From contig JAJEJU010000025.1 in assembly GCA_021390615.1 (NCBI GenBank), forward strand, positions 124,001 through 188,000: a DNA stretch of 64,000 nucleotides. The letters run 5' to 3'. Positions within the stretch are counted from its first letter, which is position 1. Each line of letters opens with the position of its first letter. Below are positions 18,814 to 28,870 of this stretch, in pieces. This DNA comes from Rhodanobacteraceae bacterium ZG21-1 (GTDB lineage Bacteria; Pseudomonadota; Gammaproteobacteria; Xanthomonadales; Rhodanobacteraceae). The notes under the pieces are model-generated. The model ran no database searches and was not told the DNA's origin. It saw only the letters and a list, made by a program, of their open reading frames with translations. The position numbers were made by a program, and so were the translations under genes.

Positions 18814-19770
18814 TCAGTGGGCCACCGTCCGCAGGATCGCGTTGGCAAGGGTTCCAGGCTGGTCTTCCGGCAGGAACCGCGCGGGTTTGGGCTGCCAGCT
18901 TTGAAACACGTATTCATCCGGCGCCACCGCGGGATCGGCCGCGAGCTTGCGATAGCGCTCGACGGCATGGTCGACCCAGGCGGCATCGGTACGGTCGGCG
19001 GGATCGCCATCGATGACGACGCCGTAGGCAAGGCCTGCTGCATGCAAGCGGGTCTTCCACACGATCAGTTGCGGCCGCCAGTTGTTCTGCCAGATCAGGT
19101 CGGCCTGCAGGAAGCTCAGCGATTCGCCGGTCTCGGCCTTGAAGATCGAAGCGAAATCCAGGATGTCCGTCAGCCTTCCTGGCGTCTGATCGGTGACGGG
19201 CTCGATGTCCCCGAAGCGGACGGCGGGAAAAACGCTCTTCAGGAATTTGATGTTGGGTGCGATATTCCGCACCACCGCCTCGGTCGGGTACTGGCAGGCG
19301 CGATGGGCGAAATGGCCCCAGGTCATCGGCTCGTCGAAGGCGACATAGGCGATCTCGCCACCCAGCTGCGAGACACGCCGCGCCGCCTTCTGGATGACTG
19401 CGCTGGTGGTGTAGCCCGGCATGCCATTGCCGCATTTGGCGGTAGCCACCAGGATTTCCGCCTCCATCGCCAGCGCGATATGGCGACGATGCAGGTCCTG
19501 TATGACCGTCCGCAGTTGCGCATCGTCCGCACGCTGCAGGAATTGGGTGGAGAGCTTGAAGACCTGTATCGCCGCCGCGGACTTCTGCCAGGGGGCATGC
19601 GGCGAAAAGAGGTTCATGAAGTCGCTCTCGGTCGGGCTGGCGTGCGACGCGGGGCCGGCCCGATCGGCCGCCACCACCGGATCGACGCCTGCGAACCAGA
19701 CCTGCGAGGCCGGCGCGGCCAAGGACATCGAGAGACCGGCAAATCCCAGCAAGATCGCTACGCAACGCAT
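18814..19770 (-). CDS. Secreted TIM-barrel-like protein, paralog A (glycosidase-like, unknown)
   Basis: The 318-residue protein has a signal peptide (ILLGFAGLSMSLAAPASQ) and GGAGGTGAG just before its ATG at 19770. The body aligns by eye over most of its length with the next upstream gene. Shared blocks are RRHIAL, GG-x3-Y-x-A-x-DEP with GH six residues later (Asp146, Glu147), FPAVRFGDIEP (Glu190), ETGESLSFLQADLIW and HAAGLAYG. A pair of conserved acids placed about 43 residues apart at the ends of hydrophobic strands is what retaining glycoside hydrolases of the TIM-barrel fold show. No known GH family is recognised. The protein is periplasmic or extracellular. Confidence 0.75.
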   Translation of the reverse strand: MRCVAILLGFAGLSMSLAAPASQVWFAGVDPVVAADRAGPASHASPTESDFMNLFSPHAPWQKSAAAIQVFKLSTQFLQRADDAQLRTVIQDLHRRHIALAMEAEILVATAKCGNGMPGYTTSAVIQKAARRVSQLGGEIAYVAFDEPMTWGHFAHRACQYPTEAVVRNIAPNIKFLKSVFPAVRFGDIEPVTDQTPGRLTDILDFASIFKAETGESLSFLQADLIWQNNWRPQLIVWKTRLHAAGLAYGVVIDGDPADRTDAAWVDHAVERYRKLAADPAVAPDEYVFQSWQPKPARFLPEDQPGTLANAILRTVAH

Positions 19771-19966
19771 GCTCACCTCCGTAACGAATGACGACGTGGA
19801 ACGACCTGCAAGGCACTTCGCCGGATCGCCGTCACGAAACGGATCAGCCAGCCTGCGCCATGCCGCAACGAACTGCGCGGCGCGCATTCAGCGGATCCCC
19901 CAGCGCGCCATCGCGAGGGAGGCGATCGAGCAACTTCACCCAGCGTCGCCCGAGGCCTGGATGACG

Positions 19967-20992
19967 CTACCGGCCATACATGCGCAGATATTGCGTGAGC
20001 ACATAGTCCTCGCCCGGACCGGAAGCATCGCTGACCGCATGCCCCGGATAGCGATCCCACGAGGTGAACATGGCCCAGTCGGGACGCACGTGCAGATCGC
20101 GCTCGATATGGGCGGCGTTGGCGACCGCGGCATCCAGCCAGGCCTGCTCGCTCGAGCCTGACCGCGAGGGCGCTGCGTTGTAGATGATGCCGAGCGGCAG
20201 GCCGGCGCCATGCGTGAACCCGGATACCTCGGCGAGGCTGCGCTGCCATGCCGGCTGGCCCCAATTGATGTCCACGTAGAGATAGGCGAGCGCTTGGCCG
20301 GTGGCCTGCCGGAAGGCCTGCCGCCAATGCTGATAGTCATCGCGCCAGGCCGGCTGATCGGTGATCGAGGGGAACGGCTCGATCTCTCCGATCACCACGC
20401 CAGGGAACAGGCGCTGATACTCCCTCAGGTTAGCCGCCACGCGCCGCGCCACGTCATCGATGGAGGAACGGCAGGCATGGGCGCCCGTGTAGTAGTGGCC
20501 GAACCACAAAGGTTCGTCCATCGCGATGTAGTCGAGCCGACCTCCCGCGCGCTTGAGCTTCGCCGCCAGCGCTGCGGTCTGGTCGGGCGGGAAATAGCCC
20601 TCCACGCCACCGCCGCAACCCGGCGGCGCGCTCATGCCCGGCAAGGTATAGGCCTGGGCCAGCATCTCGATGCCCAAGGCGATGTGGCGCCGTTTCAGTT
20701 CGGCGACCATCTTGGCGAGATCCGCATCGGGAATCTTGACCAGCGCCTGGGTCAGCACGCCCATCACCGTCACGCGAGTCAAGGCTGTCGGCCATGACGG
20801 CTGGGCCTGGTAATAAAGCGCCTGCCAGCTGCGATGACCGGCGTCGCTCGAGAGCGCGCCCATGCCGAACCACAGCTTCGGCAGCCGGTCCGGTTGATCC
20901 GCAGCAAGACTTCGCCCGGCCGTGGCCAGCAGGCTGCAGCAAAGCACGATACGCAACAGCTTCTGCACGAATAAAGCATTGCCACGCCGCAT
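19967..20992 (-). CDS. Secreted TIM-barrel-like protein, paralog B
   Basis: The product has 341 residues with an N-terminal signal peptide (VLCCSLLATAGRSLA) after a basic stretch. It is a diverged paralog of the downstream gene. Its conserved acids are Asp159 and Glu160 in YIAMDEP, and Glu205 in GEIEP. RRHIALGIE, FRQATGQALAYLYVDINW and THGAGLPLG match the corresponding blocks. An extra Cys-Gly-rich insert (SAPPGCGGGVEGY) precedes the barrel core. The start at 20992 is preferred over an open extension of 20 codons because it begins the charged/hydrophobic signal. Function is not known; a carbohydrate-active role is inferred from fold-like features only. Confidence 0.75.
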   Translation of the reverse strand: MRRGNALFVQKLLRIVLCCSLLATAGRSLAADQPDRLPKLWFGMGALSSDAGHRSWQALYYQAQPSWPTALTRVTVMGVLTQALVKIPDADLAKMVAELKRRHIALGIEMLAQAYTLPGMSAPPGCGGGVEGYFPPDQTAALAAKLKRAGGRLDYIAMDEPLWFGHYYTGAHACRSSIDDVARRVAANLREYQRLFPGVVIGEIEPFPSITDQPAWRDDYQHWRQAFRQATGQALAYLYVDINWGQPAWQRSLAEVSGFTHGAGLPLGIIYNAAPSRSGSSEQAWLDAAVANAAHIERDLHVRPDWAMFTSWDRYPGHAVSDASGPGEDYVLTQYLRMYGR

Positions 20993-21252
20993 AGACCGCC
21001 CCCTCAAGCTTCGGACCCGCTTCGTCGTGATGGTGCGCATCCGGCGCGACACGCGACTGATTGGATGGAAGGCACCTGTCGTCGGTGAACCATCAAGCCA
21101 TCGCCTTGCACCGCATTCTCGCGCCGACGCCTATTCAAGCAGGAATCGGCCCCGGCTTCGAATAGCTCGCGTACGCCACCCATCGTTTACGCCGATCGTG
21201 ACATTCGCAAGCGCGGAACCCGGGCTAGCCAGGCCGCTGCTGCGTTCTACTG

Positions 21253-21498
21253 TCAGCGGGTGAGCACGGGGCTTTGCGGCGCTTGCTGCGTCGGCTGGGC
21301 CTGTTGCTGCGTTTGAGCCTGGGTCTGTGCCTGCTGGGCTTGCTGTTGGACTATCTGCTGAGACTGCGTGCTGCTTTGTTCAAGCGGGGTATTCATGGCC
21401 TGCACGGTCTGCACTTCGGCCACGGCCTTGAGCGGTGACGTGTTTTGGGCGACGAACATCAACATGAGCGATATAAGATTCAAAGCTGGATGCGGCAT
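21253..21498 (-). pseudogene. Remnant of an XVIPCD (type IV effector tail) with Gln-rich end
   Basis: In this frame the peptide FVAQNTSPLKAVAEVQTV, continuing into QAMNTPLEQSS, matches the final motif of XVIPCDs: a hydrophobic FAVQ-like strand, then a Val-rich stretch and TPVEQS. A Gln-rich tail of about 35 residues follows, as those domains have. XVIPCDs are C-terminal signals that deliver antibacterial effectors to the VirD4 coupling protein of the Xanthomonadales type IV system. The first half of the domain and any toxin domain are missing. A different frame with its own ATG (21628) runs into it, so this is most likely a truncated, frameshifted relic. Confidence 0.55.
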
Positions 21499-21628
21499 CG
21501 GGTCCGGGCGATTTTAAGTAGCTCGCAACACGATCAATCCGAGCCTGCGAAAGCGACTTGTTGGTGGAAATATCTCTTGCACCACCCATTGCGGCCTTTA
21601 CATAGTCATCGATTGTAAATTGAGCCAT
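21380..21628 (-). CDS. Small orphan protein overlapping the XVIPCD remnant
   Basis: An 82-residue frame starts MAQFTIDDYVKAAMGG and overlaps the XVIPCD remnant by 119 bp in another frame. Its first 50 residues look like a genuine soluble N-terminus (charged, AT-rich codons unlike the surroundings), while the rest reads through the remnant and loses composition. It may be the N-terminus of a broken effector whose C-terminal domain continued after a frameshift near 21490. It starts 32 bp after the stop of the next gene on the same strand. Confidence 0.45.
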   Translation of the reverse strand: MAQFTIDDYVKAAMGGARDISTNKSLSQARIDRVASYLKSPGPDAASSFESYIAHVDVRRPKHVTAQGRGRSADRAGHEYPA

Positions 21629-21660
21629 GGCAGACCTTCCTTAGTTATGGATTAATTGCG

Positions 21661-22029
21661 TTATCGACGCTGCAGTATTCCGCGACTCACCATTAAATTT
21701 AAAAGATGGCCATAACTTGGAAAATCTTGCTTGGAATTGGCTTGAATAACTTCCGCTATTAATGCTCGGTCTCTGTTTTTGACGGCAAAATGGCTATTGG
21801 ATGAAAATCCATCATCCTGAAATGCGGCACATAAATCGACTATTGATTGATATTCATTGATTTGAACGGAAATAGATTCCTTTGCGGCCATCATTTCAGA
21901 CGCATATCCACACTCTTCATCAGATTTCTTCAGAAAGGCAGCAAGGTCATAGATTGGAAGCCATGAGGGTGCGTGAACACCGTTACTTATATGAAAAAGA
22001 TCATCCAAGCTGTTAGCTGTGGCATTCAT
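21661..22029 (-). CDS. AT-rich orphan protein of unknown function
   Basis: The 122-residue, acidic, soluble protein (LDDLFHISNGVHAPSWLPIY; FLKKSDEECGYASEMM) has no signal peptide or known motif. AAGGA lies eight bases before the ATG at 22029, so that start is preferred to the ATG two codons upstream. Codon usage and base composition are much more AT-rich than flanking genes, a sign of transfer. It precedes the small gene and effector-tail remnant in the same direction. An association with that effector locus is possible, though secreted lipoprotein inhibitors, the usual partners, look different. Confidence 0.6.
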   Translation of the reverse strand: MNATANSLDDLFHISNGVHAPSWLPIYDLAAFLKKSDEECGYASEMMAAKESISVQINEYQSIVDLCAAFQDDGFSSNSHFAVKNRDRALIAEVIQANSKQDFPSYGHLLNLMVSRGILQRR

Positions 22030-22146
22030 ACCCATTTTCCTTGGCGTTGCGCGGCAGTTGGCGAGATACAAAACTTTCAAACCAAAACAAAGCGATGCCC
22101 CGCTTGTTTGCCCCCTTAATAGCACACGGCGCGCAGGGTGATCCAC

Positions 22147-22173
22147 AAAAAAAGACCCCCTTGCGAGGGCCTC
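22147..22173 (-). terminator. Rho-independent terminator
   Basis: GGCCCTC-GCAA-GGGGGTC followed by TTTTTTT on the minus strand. The stem has two wobble pairs. It ends transcription coming from the VOC/MFS side, before the AT-rich orphan gene. Confidence 0.7.
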
Positions 22174-22267
22174 GGAGTTGGCCCGAGTCAGTCGGCTTTC
22201 GCCTAACACGCCGGGTCAATCGCAATATATCAACGGCGTCGTTCGCGTTCTGTAGTCCGATGACTAC
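22147..22267 (-). ncRNA. Candidate structured RNA or leader ending in an intrinsic terminator
   Basis: Reading the minus strand, a perfect hairpin GTAGTC-ATCG-GACTAC (22252-22267) is followed by a CTCGG/CCGAG stem (22171-22187). A G-C stem with GCAA loop then runs directly into seven T residues (22147-22153). No protein frame of quality covers it. It could be a small RNA, or the trailer of the VOC gene that ends at 22303. Confidence 0.35.
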
Positions 22268-22302
22268 ACGATGCCCGAGACAATCCATTCACCAAACAGG
22301 GG

Positions 22303-24109
<1,807 letters not shown>

Positions 24110-24113
24110 CGCT

Positions 24114-25004
24114 TCAGCCAGGCTCCGCGCACACCTCGCGCAGACACTGCCGCAGCCAGGCGTGCGCCGGATCGGCGTCCAGCCGCGGGTGCCACATCTG
24201 CATCACGGTCAATTCGGGGGTCGCCACCGGCAGCGCAAAGCTGTGCAGCCCCACGCGCGCTGCCGCGGTCTGCCGCTCCGGCACGCTGGCGACCAGCTCG
24301 CCCGCCGCGGCGAGGGCCAGGGCTGCGGAAAACTCCGGCACCACCACCGCCACGCGACGCTGCAGGCCTTGCTGCGCCAGCGCCGCGTCGATCGGCCCAT
24401 GCCGGCGTCCACGTCGGGAAACGCTGACGTGGATGGCCTCGGCATAGCGCGCCGGCGTCACCGGCGTAGCCGCCAGCGGATGACGCGGATGCACGACACC
24501 GACGAAGCGGTCGCAGAACAGCCGCTGCACGCGCACCTCCGGCCCGCTGTCGCCGAGCACGCCAACCTCCAGGTCCAGCCCGCCATCGCGCAGCGGCGCC
24601 ACTGACTTGTCCGCCTTCGGCGCGAAGCGCAGGCAGACATCGGGGGCCTCGCGCCACAGACGCGCCAGCCAGGCGGCGCCGAACGATTGCACGAAGCCCT
24701 CGTTGGCGCGGATGACGAACGTGCGCTGCAGCCGCGTCAGCTCGAGCGCGCCGCCGTCGAACAGCGCCTGCGCATCGCGCAGCACGCGCGCCACCGGCTC
24801 GCGCAAGCTCAGCGCGCGCGGCGTCGGCACCAGGCCGCGCCCGGCGCGCACCAGCAACGGGTCGCCGGTGAGCTCGCGCAGGCGCGCCAGCGTGCGGCTC
24901 ATCGCCGAGACGCTGACGTTCAGGCGCTCGGCCGCCCCGCTCACGCTGCCCTCGGCCAGCAGCACGTCGAACGCAGTGAGCAGGTTGAAGTCGGGCGATG
25001 CCAT
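24114..25004 (-). CDS. LysR-family transcriptional regulator
   Basis: The 296-residue protein has an N-terminal helix-turn-helix (FDVLLAEGSVSGAAERLNVS, then SAMSRTLARLRELTGDPLLVR) and a C-terminal ligand domain (TFVIRANEGFVQSFGAAW onward). The NodD/LeuO-like wording of the HTH places it in the branch often regulating drug transport or aromatic compounds. The gene stands between the MFS gene (same strand, 115 bp downstream) and the divergent aldolase-like gene (121 bp upstream); either or both could be targets. ATG 25004 is taken over the ATG four codons upstream on family length. Confidence 0.92.
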   Translation of the reverse strand: MASPDFNLLTAFDVLLAEGSVSGAAERLNVSVSAMSRTLARLRELTGDPLLVRAGRGLVPTPRALSLREPVARVLRDAQALFDGGALELTRLQRTFVIRANEGFVQSFGAAWLARLWREAPDVCLRFAPKADKSVAPLRDGGLDLEVGVLGDSGPEVRVQRLFCDRFVGVVHPRHPLAATPVTPARYAEAIHVSVSRRGRRHGPIDAALAQQGLQRRVAVVVPEFSAALALAAAGELVASVPERQTAAARVGLHSFALPVATPELTVMQMWHPRLDADPAHAWLRQCLREVCAEPG

Positions 25005-25124
25005 GCCGGCGAGCATGCCATGAGCGCGGCGTGCACGGCGCGCAAGACATGTTTGCGCACGGCGCGCTTCCCCGTCGCCGCGGCCGGCCGCACGCTGCCC
25101 ATCCCACCGACGGAGAACTTACCC

Positions 25125-25862
25125 ATGAACCCATCCCGCCCGCTTGCCCTGCTCAAGGAACTGGCCGAAGGCTGCCGCGTGCTGCACGCGCAAGGCCATG
25201 CCGACATGACCCTGGGGCATCTTTCGCTGCGCGATCCCGACGGTCGCGGGGTCTGGCTCAAGCGCTCCGGCATCGGTCTGGGCGAGGTGCGGGGCGCCGA
25301 GGATTTCGTGCTGCTCGATTTCGACGGCCAGGTGCTCGCCGGCGGCGGCCGGCTGCACAAGGAGTGGCCGATCCACACCGCGATCCTGCGCGCGCGCCCG
25401 GATGTGCAGGCGATCGGCCACAGCCATCCACCGCACGCCACCGTGTTCTCTGCACTGGACGCAGAGTTGCTTGCGGTCAGCAACGAGGCGGCCTATCTCG
25501 GCGGGCCGCCCGGGTGCTTCGACGCCACCACCAACCTGATCGACACGCCGGCGCTCGGCGAGGCGCTGGCGCAGGCTCTGGGCGGCGCTTCCAGCGTATT
25601 GATGCGCAATCACGGCATCGCTTTCGTCGGCAGCAGCATCGCCGAGGCCGTGCTGATGGGCGTGTTCCTGGAGCGCGCCTGTCGCTCGCAACTGCTGGCG
25701 ATGGCCAGCGGCCGGCCCTATGGCGGCACCCCGCTGGCGCAATTGGCGGACAAGCGCGCCAAGATCCTCGATGCGGCCCTGCAGGCCAACTTCTGGGCGT
25801 TCTATCGGCGCGACCTGGGGCCAGTGGCCGATGTCCCGGCGGAAACCCCGACGACGGCTTGA
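25125..25862 (+). CDS. Class II aldolase/adducin-family protein
   Basis: The product of 245 residues carries the metal-binding triad of the family, with GHSHPPHATVF as the His-x-His-type site and MRNHGIAFVG as the third His region. It also has the N-terminal GHADMTLGHLSLRDP block that binds the substrate phosphate or carboxylate. Members act as fuculose or ribulose phosphate aldolases/epimerases or, as here without sugar-pathway neighbours, as decarboxylase-like enzymes of aromatic or keto-acid metabolism. It is divergent from a LysR gene, which probably controls it. The reaction cannot be fixed from sequence. Confidence 0.88.
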   Translation: MNPSRPLALLKELAEGCRVLHAQGHADMTLGHLSLRDPDGRGVWLKRSGIGLGEVRGAEDFVLLDFDGQVLAGGGRLHKEWPIHTAILRARPDVQAIGHSHPPHATVFSALDAELLAVSNEAAYLGGPPGCFDATTNLIDTPALGEALAQALGGASSVLMRNHGIAFVGSSIAEAVLMGVFLERACRSQLLAMASGRPYGGTPLAQLADKRAKILDAALQANFWAFYRRDLGPVADVPAETPTTA

Positions 25863-26201
25863 GCAAGGCATGCCCGCATCGGGCAGATGGCGCGACTCGC
25901 AAGAGCATTTGTCCGCTTGCCGGAGGCGATTGCGCACGGATCGCGGATACGCCAGGCAGAGGCGCCGATACGCAAGCGGACGATGACGCCGAGTCCGACG
26001 CAAACCGAACCGGCGTACGGAACGCCCCTGCCCTGGCCGCCGTGCGCCAGATTCCGTCCATGCCCTTTCCCGCGTGGGCCCGCGCAAGTGCGCAGCCAAA
26101 CGCGACGCCTGCCCGATCCCGGCAAGACCACGCGCCGTTCGATACGCTGGCCACAGGCTCTAGACTGGCGCGCTACGACGGTCAGTTCGCCGGGAGTCCG
26201 C
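25863..26201. other. Gene-free stretch
   Basis: 339 bp between the aldolase-like gene and the next LysR gene. Several frames are open only because of GC-rich composition and none has a ribosome binding site or family resemblance. The promoter of the LysR gene should lie at its right end. Confidence 0.5.
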
Positions 26202-27110
26202 ATGTCTGCCTCGCTCACTTCGCTTGCCGCGCTGCTGGAACCTTTGCGTGGCTTCGTCGCGGCGGGTCGCCGCATGAGCATCACCCTCGCCGCCGACGAC
26301 CTGTGCCTCACCCAGTCGGCGGTGAGCCGGCAGATCCGCACGCTGGAAACTCGGCTGGGGACCAAGCTGCTGCAGCGCGGGCATCGTTCGATCGCATTCA
26401 CGCCGGAAGGCGCGCAGCTGTTCCGCAGCGCCAACCAGGCCCTGCAGCAGCTGCAGGATGCGCTCGGCGCGGTGCGGCAGGCCGCCGCGAGGCCGCCGAT
26501 CACGCTGACCGCCAGCATCGGCGTGACCGGGCTGTGGCTGCTGCCGCGACTGGGCCGGCTGCAGTCGCTGCATCCCGCCATCGACCTGCGCGTGGCCACG
26601 CACAATCGCGTGCTCGACCTGCGCCAGGAAAACATCGACCTGGCGATCCGCTACTGCTCGGCGCAGGCAGCGCCGGCCGGAGCCAGCCTGCTGTTCGAAG
26701 AACGCATCGCGCCGATTGCACATCCTTCGCTGCGCCTGTCCACGCTCGACGCCGCAGAGCAGTTGGACGGACAGGTCTTGCTGGAGTTCGACGATCCGCA
26801 GCGGCCCTGGCTGCAATGGCCGTCCTGGCTGGCCGCGCGCGGCTGGCGCGATATCCGGCCCAAGGCCACCCTGCGCTTCAATCAGTACGACCAGGTGGTG
26901 CAGTCGGCGATGGCCGGGCATGGCGTCGCGCTCGGTCGCATTCCCCTGCTCCGCACCATGCTGCAAGCCGGCCAGCTGGCCTTGCTGGGCCAGGCGACAG
27001 CACCGCCGGACAACGATCATGGCTATTGGCTGGTGCTGGCGGACACTGCCGCGCCCGGCTCTGACCTGGCCGCGGTGGTCGACTGGCTGCGTCTCGAGGC
27101 CGGCGCCTAG
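26202..27110 (+). CDS. LysR-family regulator (GcvA-like)
   Basis: 302 residues. The opening PLRGFVAAGRRMSITLAADD, LCLTQSAVSRQIRTLE and the following LGTKLLQRGHRSIAFTPEG form the GcvA/AmpR-type helix-turn-helix. The effector domain has ITLTASIGVTGLWLLPRLG and NIDLAIRYC, again typical of that branch. GGGAG stands six bases before the ATG. It reads in the same direction as the following oxidoreductase and isomerase genes, 119 bp upstream of them, and may regulate them, although GcvA-type proteins commonly have divergent targets. Confidence 0.92.
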   Translation: MSASLTSLAALLEPLRGFVAAGRRMSITLAADDLCLTQSAVSRQIRTLETRLGTKLLQRGHRSIAFTPEGAQLFRSANQALQQLQDALGAVRQAAARPPITLTASIGVTGLWLLPRLGRLQSLHPAIDLRVATHNRVLDLRQENIDLAIRYCSAQAAPAGASLLFEERIAPIAHPSLRLSTLDAAEQLDGQVLLEFDDPQRPWLQWPSWLAARGWRDIRPKATLRFNQYDQVVQSAMAGHGVALGRIPLLRTMLQAGQLALLGQATAPPDNDHGYWLVLADTAAPGSDLAAVVDWLRLEAGA

Positions 27111-27229
27111 CCGGCCGGCGCAGACATGCGCGCGGCGCATGCGAAGCGTGCGTACAACTCGTTTGAAGCGACGCCATAGGCGGCGCCCAATGGAGCGGCC
27201 GGGCAGCGCACGCCCGAACGGAGCCGATC

Positions 27230-28123
27230 ATGGCCGCCATGCCTCAAGCGATATCCGATGTCTCCTCTCATCATTACGCGCCCGTGCGTGCAGCCTTGCC
27301 GCAGGTATTGGCCGAACTCGGCTATCTGCTGCCGACCGGACAGCGCCCGCAGCAGTACGCCTACACGCCACCGGAAGGCACGCCGTGGGAAAGCGCTCCG
27401 TTCGAAAACCGCGTGACGGCGATTGCCGACGCGCGCCACCTCAGCGCGCCGATCTCGGTGCACCGCGAAGGCTTCGAACTGTGGGACGCACCGAGCGCGC
27501 TGCGCGACTTCAGCGATGCGCAGGCCATCGCCGACCGCTACTACCCCGAGCTGGCCGAGCTGGCCTGCGCAGTCACCGGCGCCCGCCGCGCCTACGTGTT
27601 CGATCACCTGGTGCGCAAACGCGAGAGCGACCATCGAGCGCTCGACTTCGGGCGCGCCGCGCGCGGCGAGACGGCGGCGGCCAACGGCCGCATCCACAAC
27701 GACTACACCGAAGCCTCCGGCCTCCGCCGGCTGGCCATGGTGCTGGAAGGACGGCAGCCGCCCGCCAGCGTGTCGCGCTATGCCATCGTGAATATCTGGC
27801 GCTCGATCCGCGGCCCGGTGCTGGACACCCCGCTGGCCGTCTGCGACGCGCGCACGCTGGGCGTGTCCGACCTGGTCGAGGCCGACGTGCACTATCCCAA
27901 GCGCCGCGGCGAGATCTATCTGGTGACGCATGCGCCGCGCCATCGCTGGTCGTACTTCTCGGCCATGGACCGCCATGAGGCCCTGGTCTTCAAGCAATAC
28001 GACTCGCAGCTGGGCGGCGTCGCCCGCTTCGTGCCCCACGCGGCCTTCGATCATCCGCATGCGCCCGCCGGCACACCGCCGCGCGAGAGCATCGAGGCGC
28101 GCTGCCTGGTTCTTTTCGACTGA
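27230..28123 (+). CDS. CmcJ/NvfI-family oxidoreductase
   Basis: The product of 297 residues shows the hallmark blocks of the CmcJ/NvfI group (cephamycin CmcJ, fungal desaturases, NvfI-like 2-oxoglutarate/iron enzymes): AYVFDHLVRKR, RIHNDYTEASGLRR with His and Asp as likely iron ligands, YAIVNIWRSIRGPVLDTPLA and FSAMDRHEALVFKQYDS with a further His. It probably oxidises, desaturates or methoxylates a small secondary metabolite; the true reaction of the bacterial members is poorly known. The start at 27230 has GGAG seven bases upstream. It is closely followed by a DsbA-like isomerase gene in the same direction. Confidence 0.85.
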   Translation: MAAMPQAISDVSSHHYAPVRAALPQVLAELGYLLPTGQRPQQYAYTPPEGTPWESAPFENRVTAIADARHLSAPISVHREGFELWDAPSALRDFSDAQAIADRYYPELAELACAVTGARRAYVFDHLVRKRESDHRALDFGRAARGETAAANGRIHNDYTEASGLRRLAMVLEGRQPPASVSRYAIVNIWRSIRGPVLDTPLAVCDARTLGVSDLVEADVHYPKRRGEIYLVTHAPRHRWSYFSAMDRHEALVFKQYDSQLGGVARFVPHAAFDHPHAPAGTPPRESIEARCLVLFD

Positions 28124-28155
28124 GCATGCGGCCGATGCCGCCAGGACATACCACG

Positions 28156-28743
28156 ATGATCGAATGCTGGTTCGAATTCGGCAGCAACTACAGCTACCTG
28201 AGTGTGATGCGCATCGAGGCGCTGGCTGCAGCGCGCGGCGTGACGGTGCGCTGGAAACCCTTTCTGCTCGGCCCGATCTTCAAGTCGTTCGGCTGGGAAA
28301 CCTCGCCCTTCGTGCTGCAGCAGGCCAAGGGCGCCTACACCTGGCGCGACATGCAGCGCCAATGCGAGAAATACAACCTGCCGTGGACGCAGCCCAGCCG
28401 CTTTCCGCGCAGCGCGCTGCTGCCGATGCGGGTGGCCCTGCTCGGTGCCGAGCAGCCCTGGATGGGTGCCTTCTGCCGCTGCATCATGCTGATGAACTTC
28501 GCGCAGGACCGCGACATCGACAGCCCTGCCGCCGTGAGCGAAGCGCTGCTCGCGCTGGGCCTGCCGGACGGCGAACTGATGGCCGCAGCCGTCGCCGAGG
28601 AAAACAAGCTGCGCCTGCGCGCGCAGACCGAGGCTGCGCAGGCGCGCGGCATCTTCGGCGCACCGACCTTCTTCGTCGGCGAAGAAATGTACTGGGGCAA
28701 CGACAGGCTGGGGGATGCGCTCACTGCCGCTGCGCGCGGCTGA
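28156..28743 (+). CDS. 2-hydroxychromene-2-carboxylate isomerase-like, DsbA/kappa-GST family
   Basis: The 195-residue thioredoxin-fold protein opens with ECWFEFGSNYSYLSVMRIE, in which Ser (SNYSY) replaces the Cys-x-x-Cys of true DsbA. It ends with the cis-proline segment GIFGAPTFFVGEEMYWGNDRL, both standard for HCCA isomerases that use glutathione. The helical insert lies in between. Such enzymes isomerise ring-cleavage products of polycyclic aromatics, but many homologues have other GSH-linked roles. An upstream ATG at 28126 is open but lacks a good ribosome site. It is probably co-transcribed with the CmcJ-like gene. Confidence 0.9.
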   Translation: MIECWFEFGSNYSYLSVMRIEALAAARGVTVRWKPFLLGPIFKSFGWETSPFVLQQAKGAYTWRDMQRQCEKYNLPWTQPSRFPRSALLPMRVALLGAEQPWMGAFCRCIMLMNFAQDRDIDSPAAVSEALLALGLPDGELMAAAVAEENKLRLRAQTEAAQARGIFGAPTFFVGEEMYWGNDRLGDALTAAARG

Positions 28744-28870
28744 GCGGACCGCAACACGCCAGAAGCACAAACCGGCTTCGCCGTAACTTGCATCAAAACC
28801 GTGCTATGCCGATGCGATCAGCCATGCCCGCATTCGATACAGTGAATCGAGGCATCGCAGGCGCAGGCGC

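Noticed and set aside
22175-22300. tRNA or tmRNA in the hairpin-rich segment
   Set aside because: No acceptor stem, T-loop or CCA end could be fitted; tmRNA tag and conserved ends are absent.
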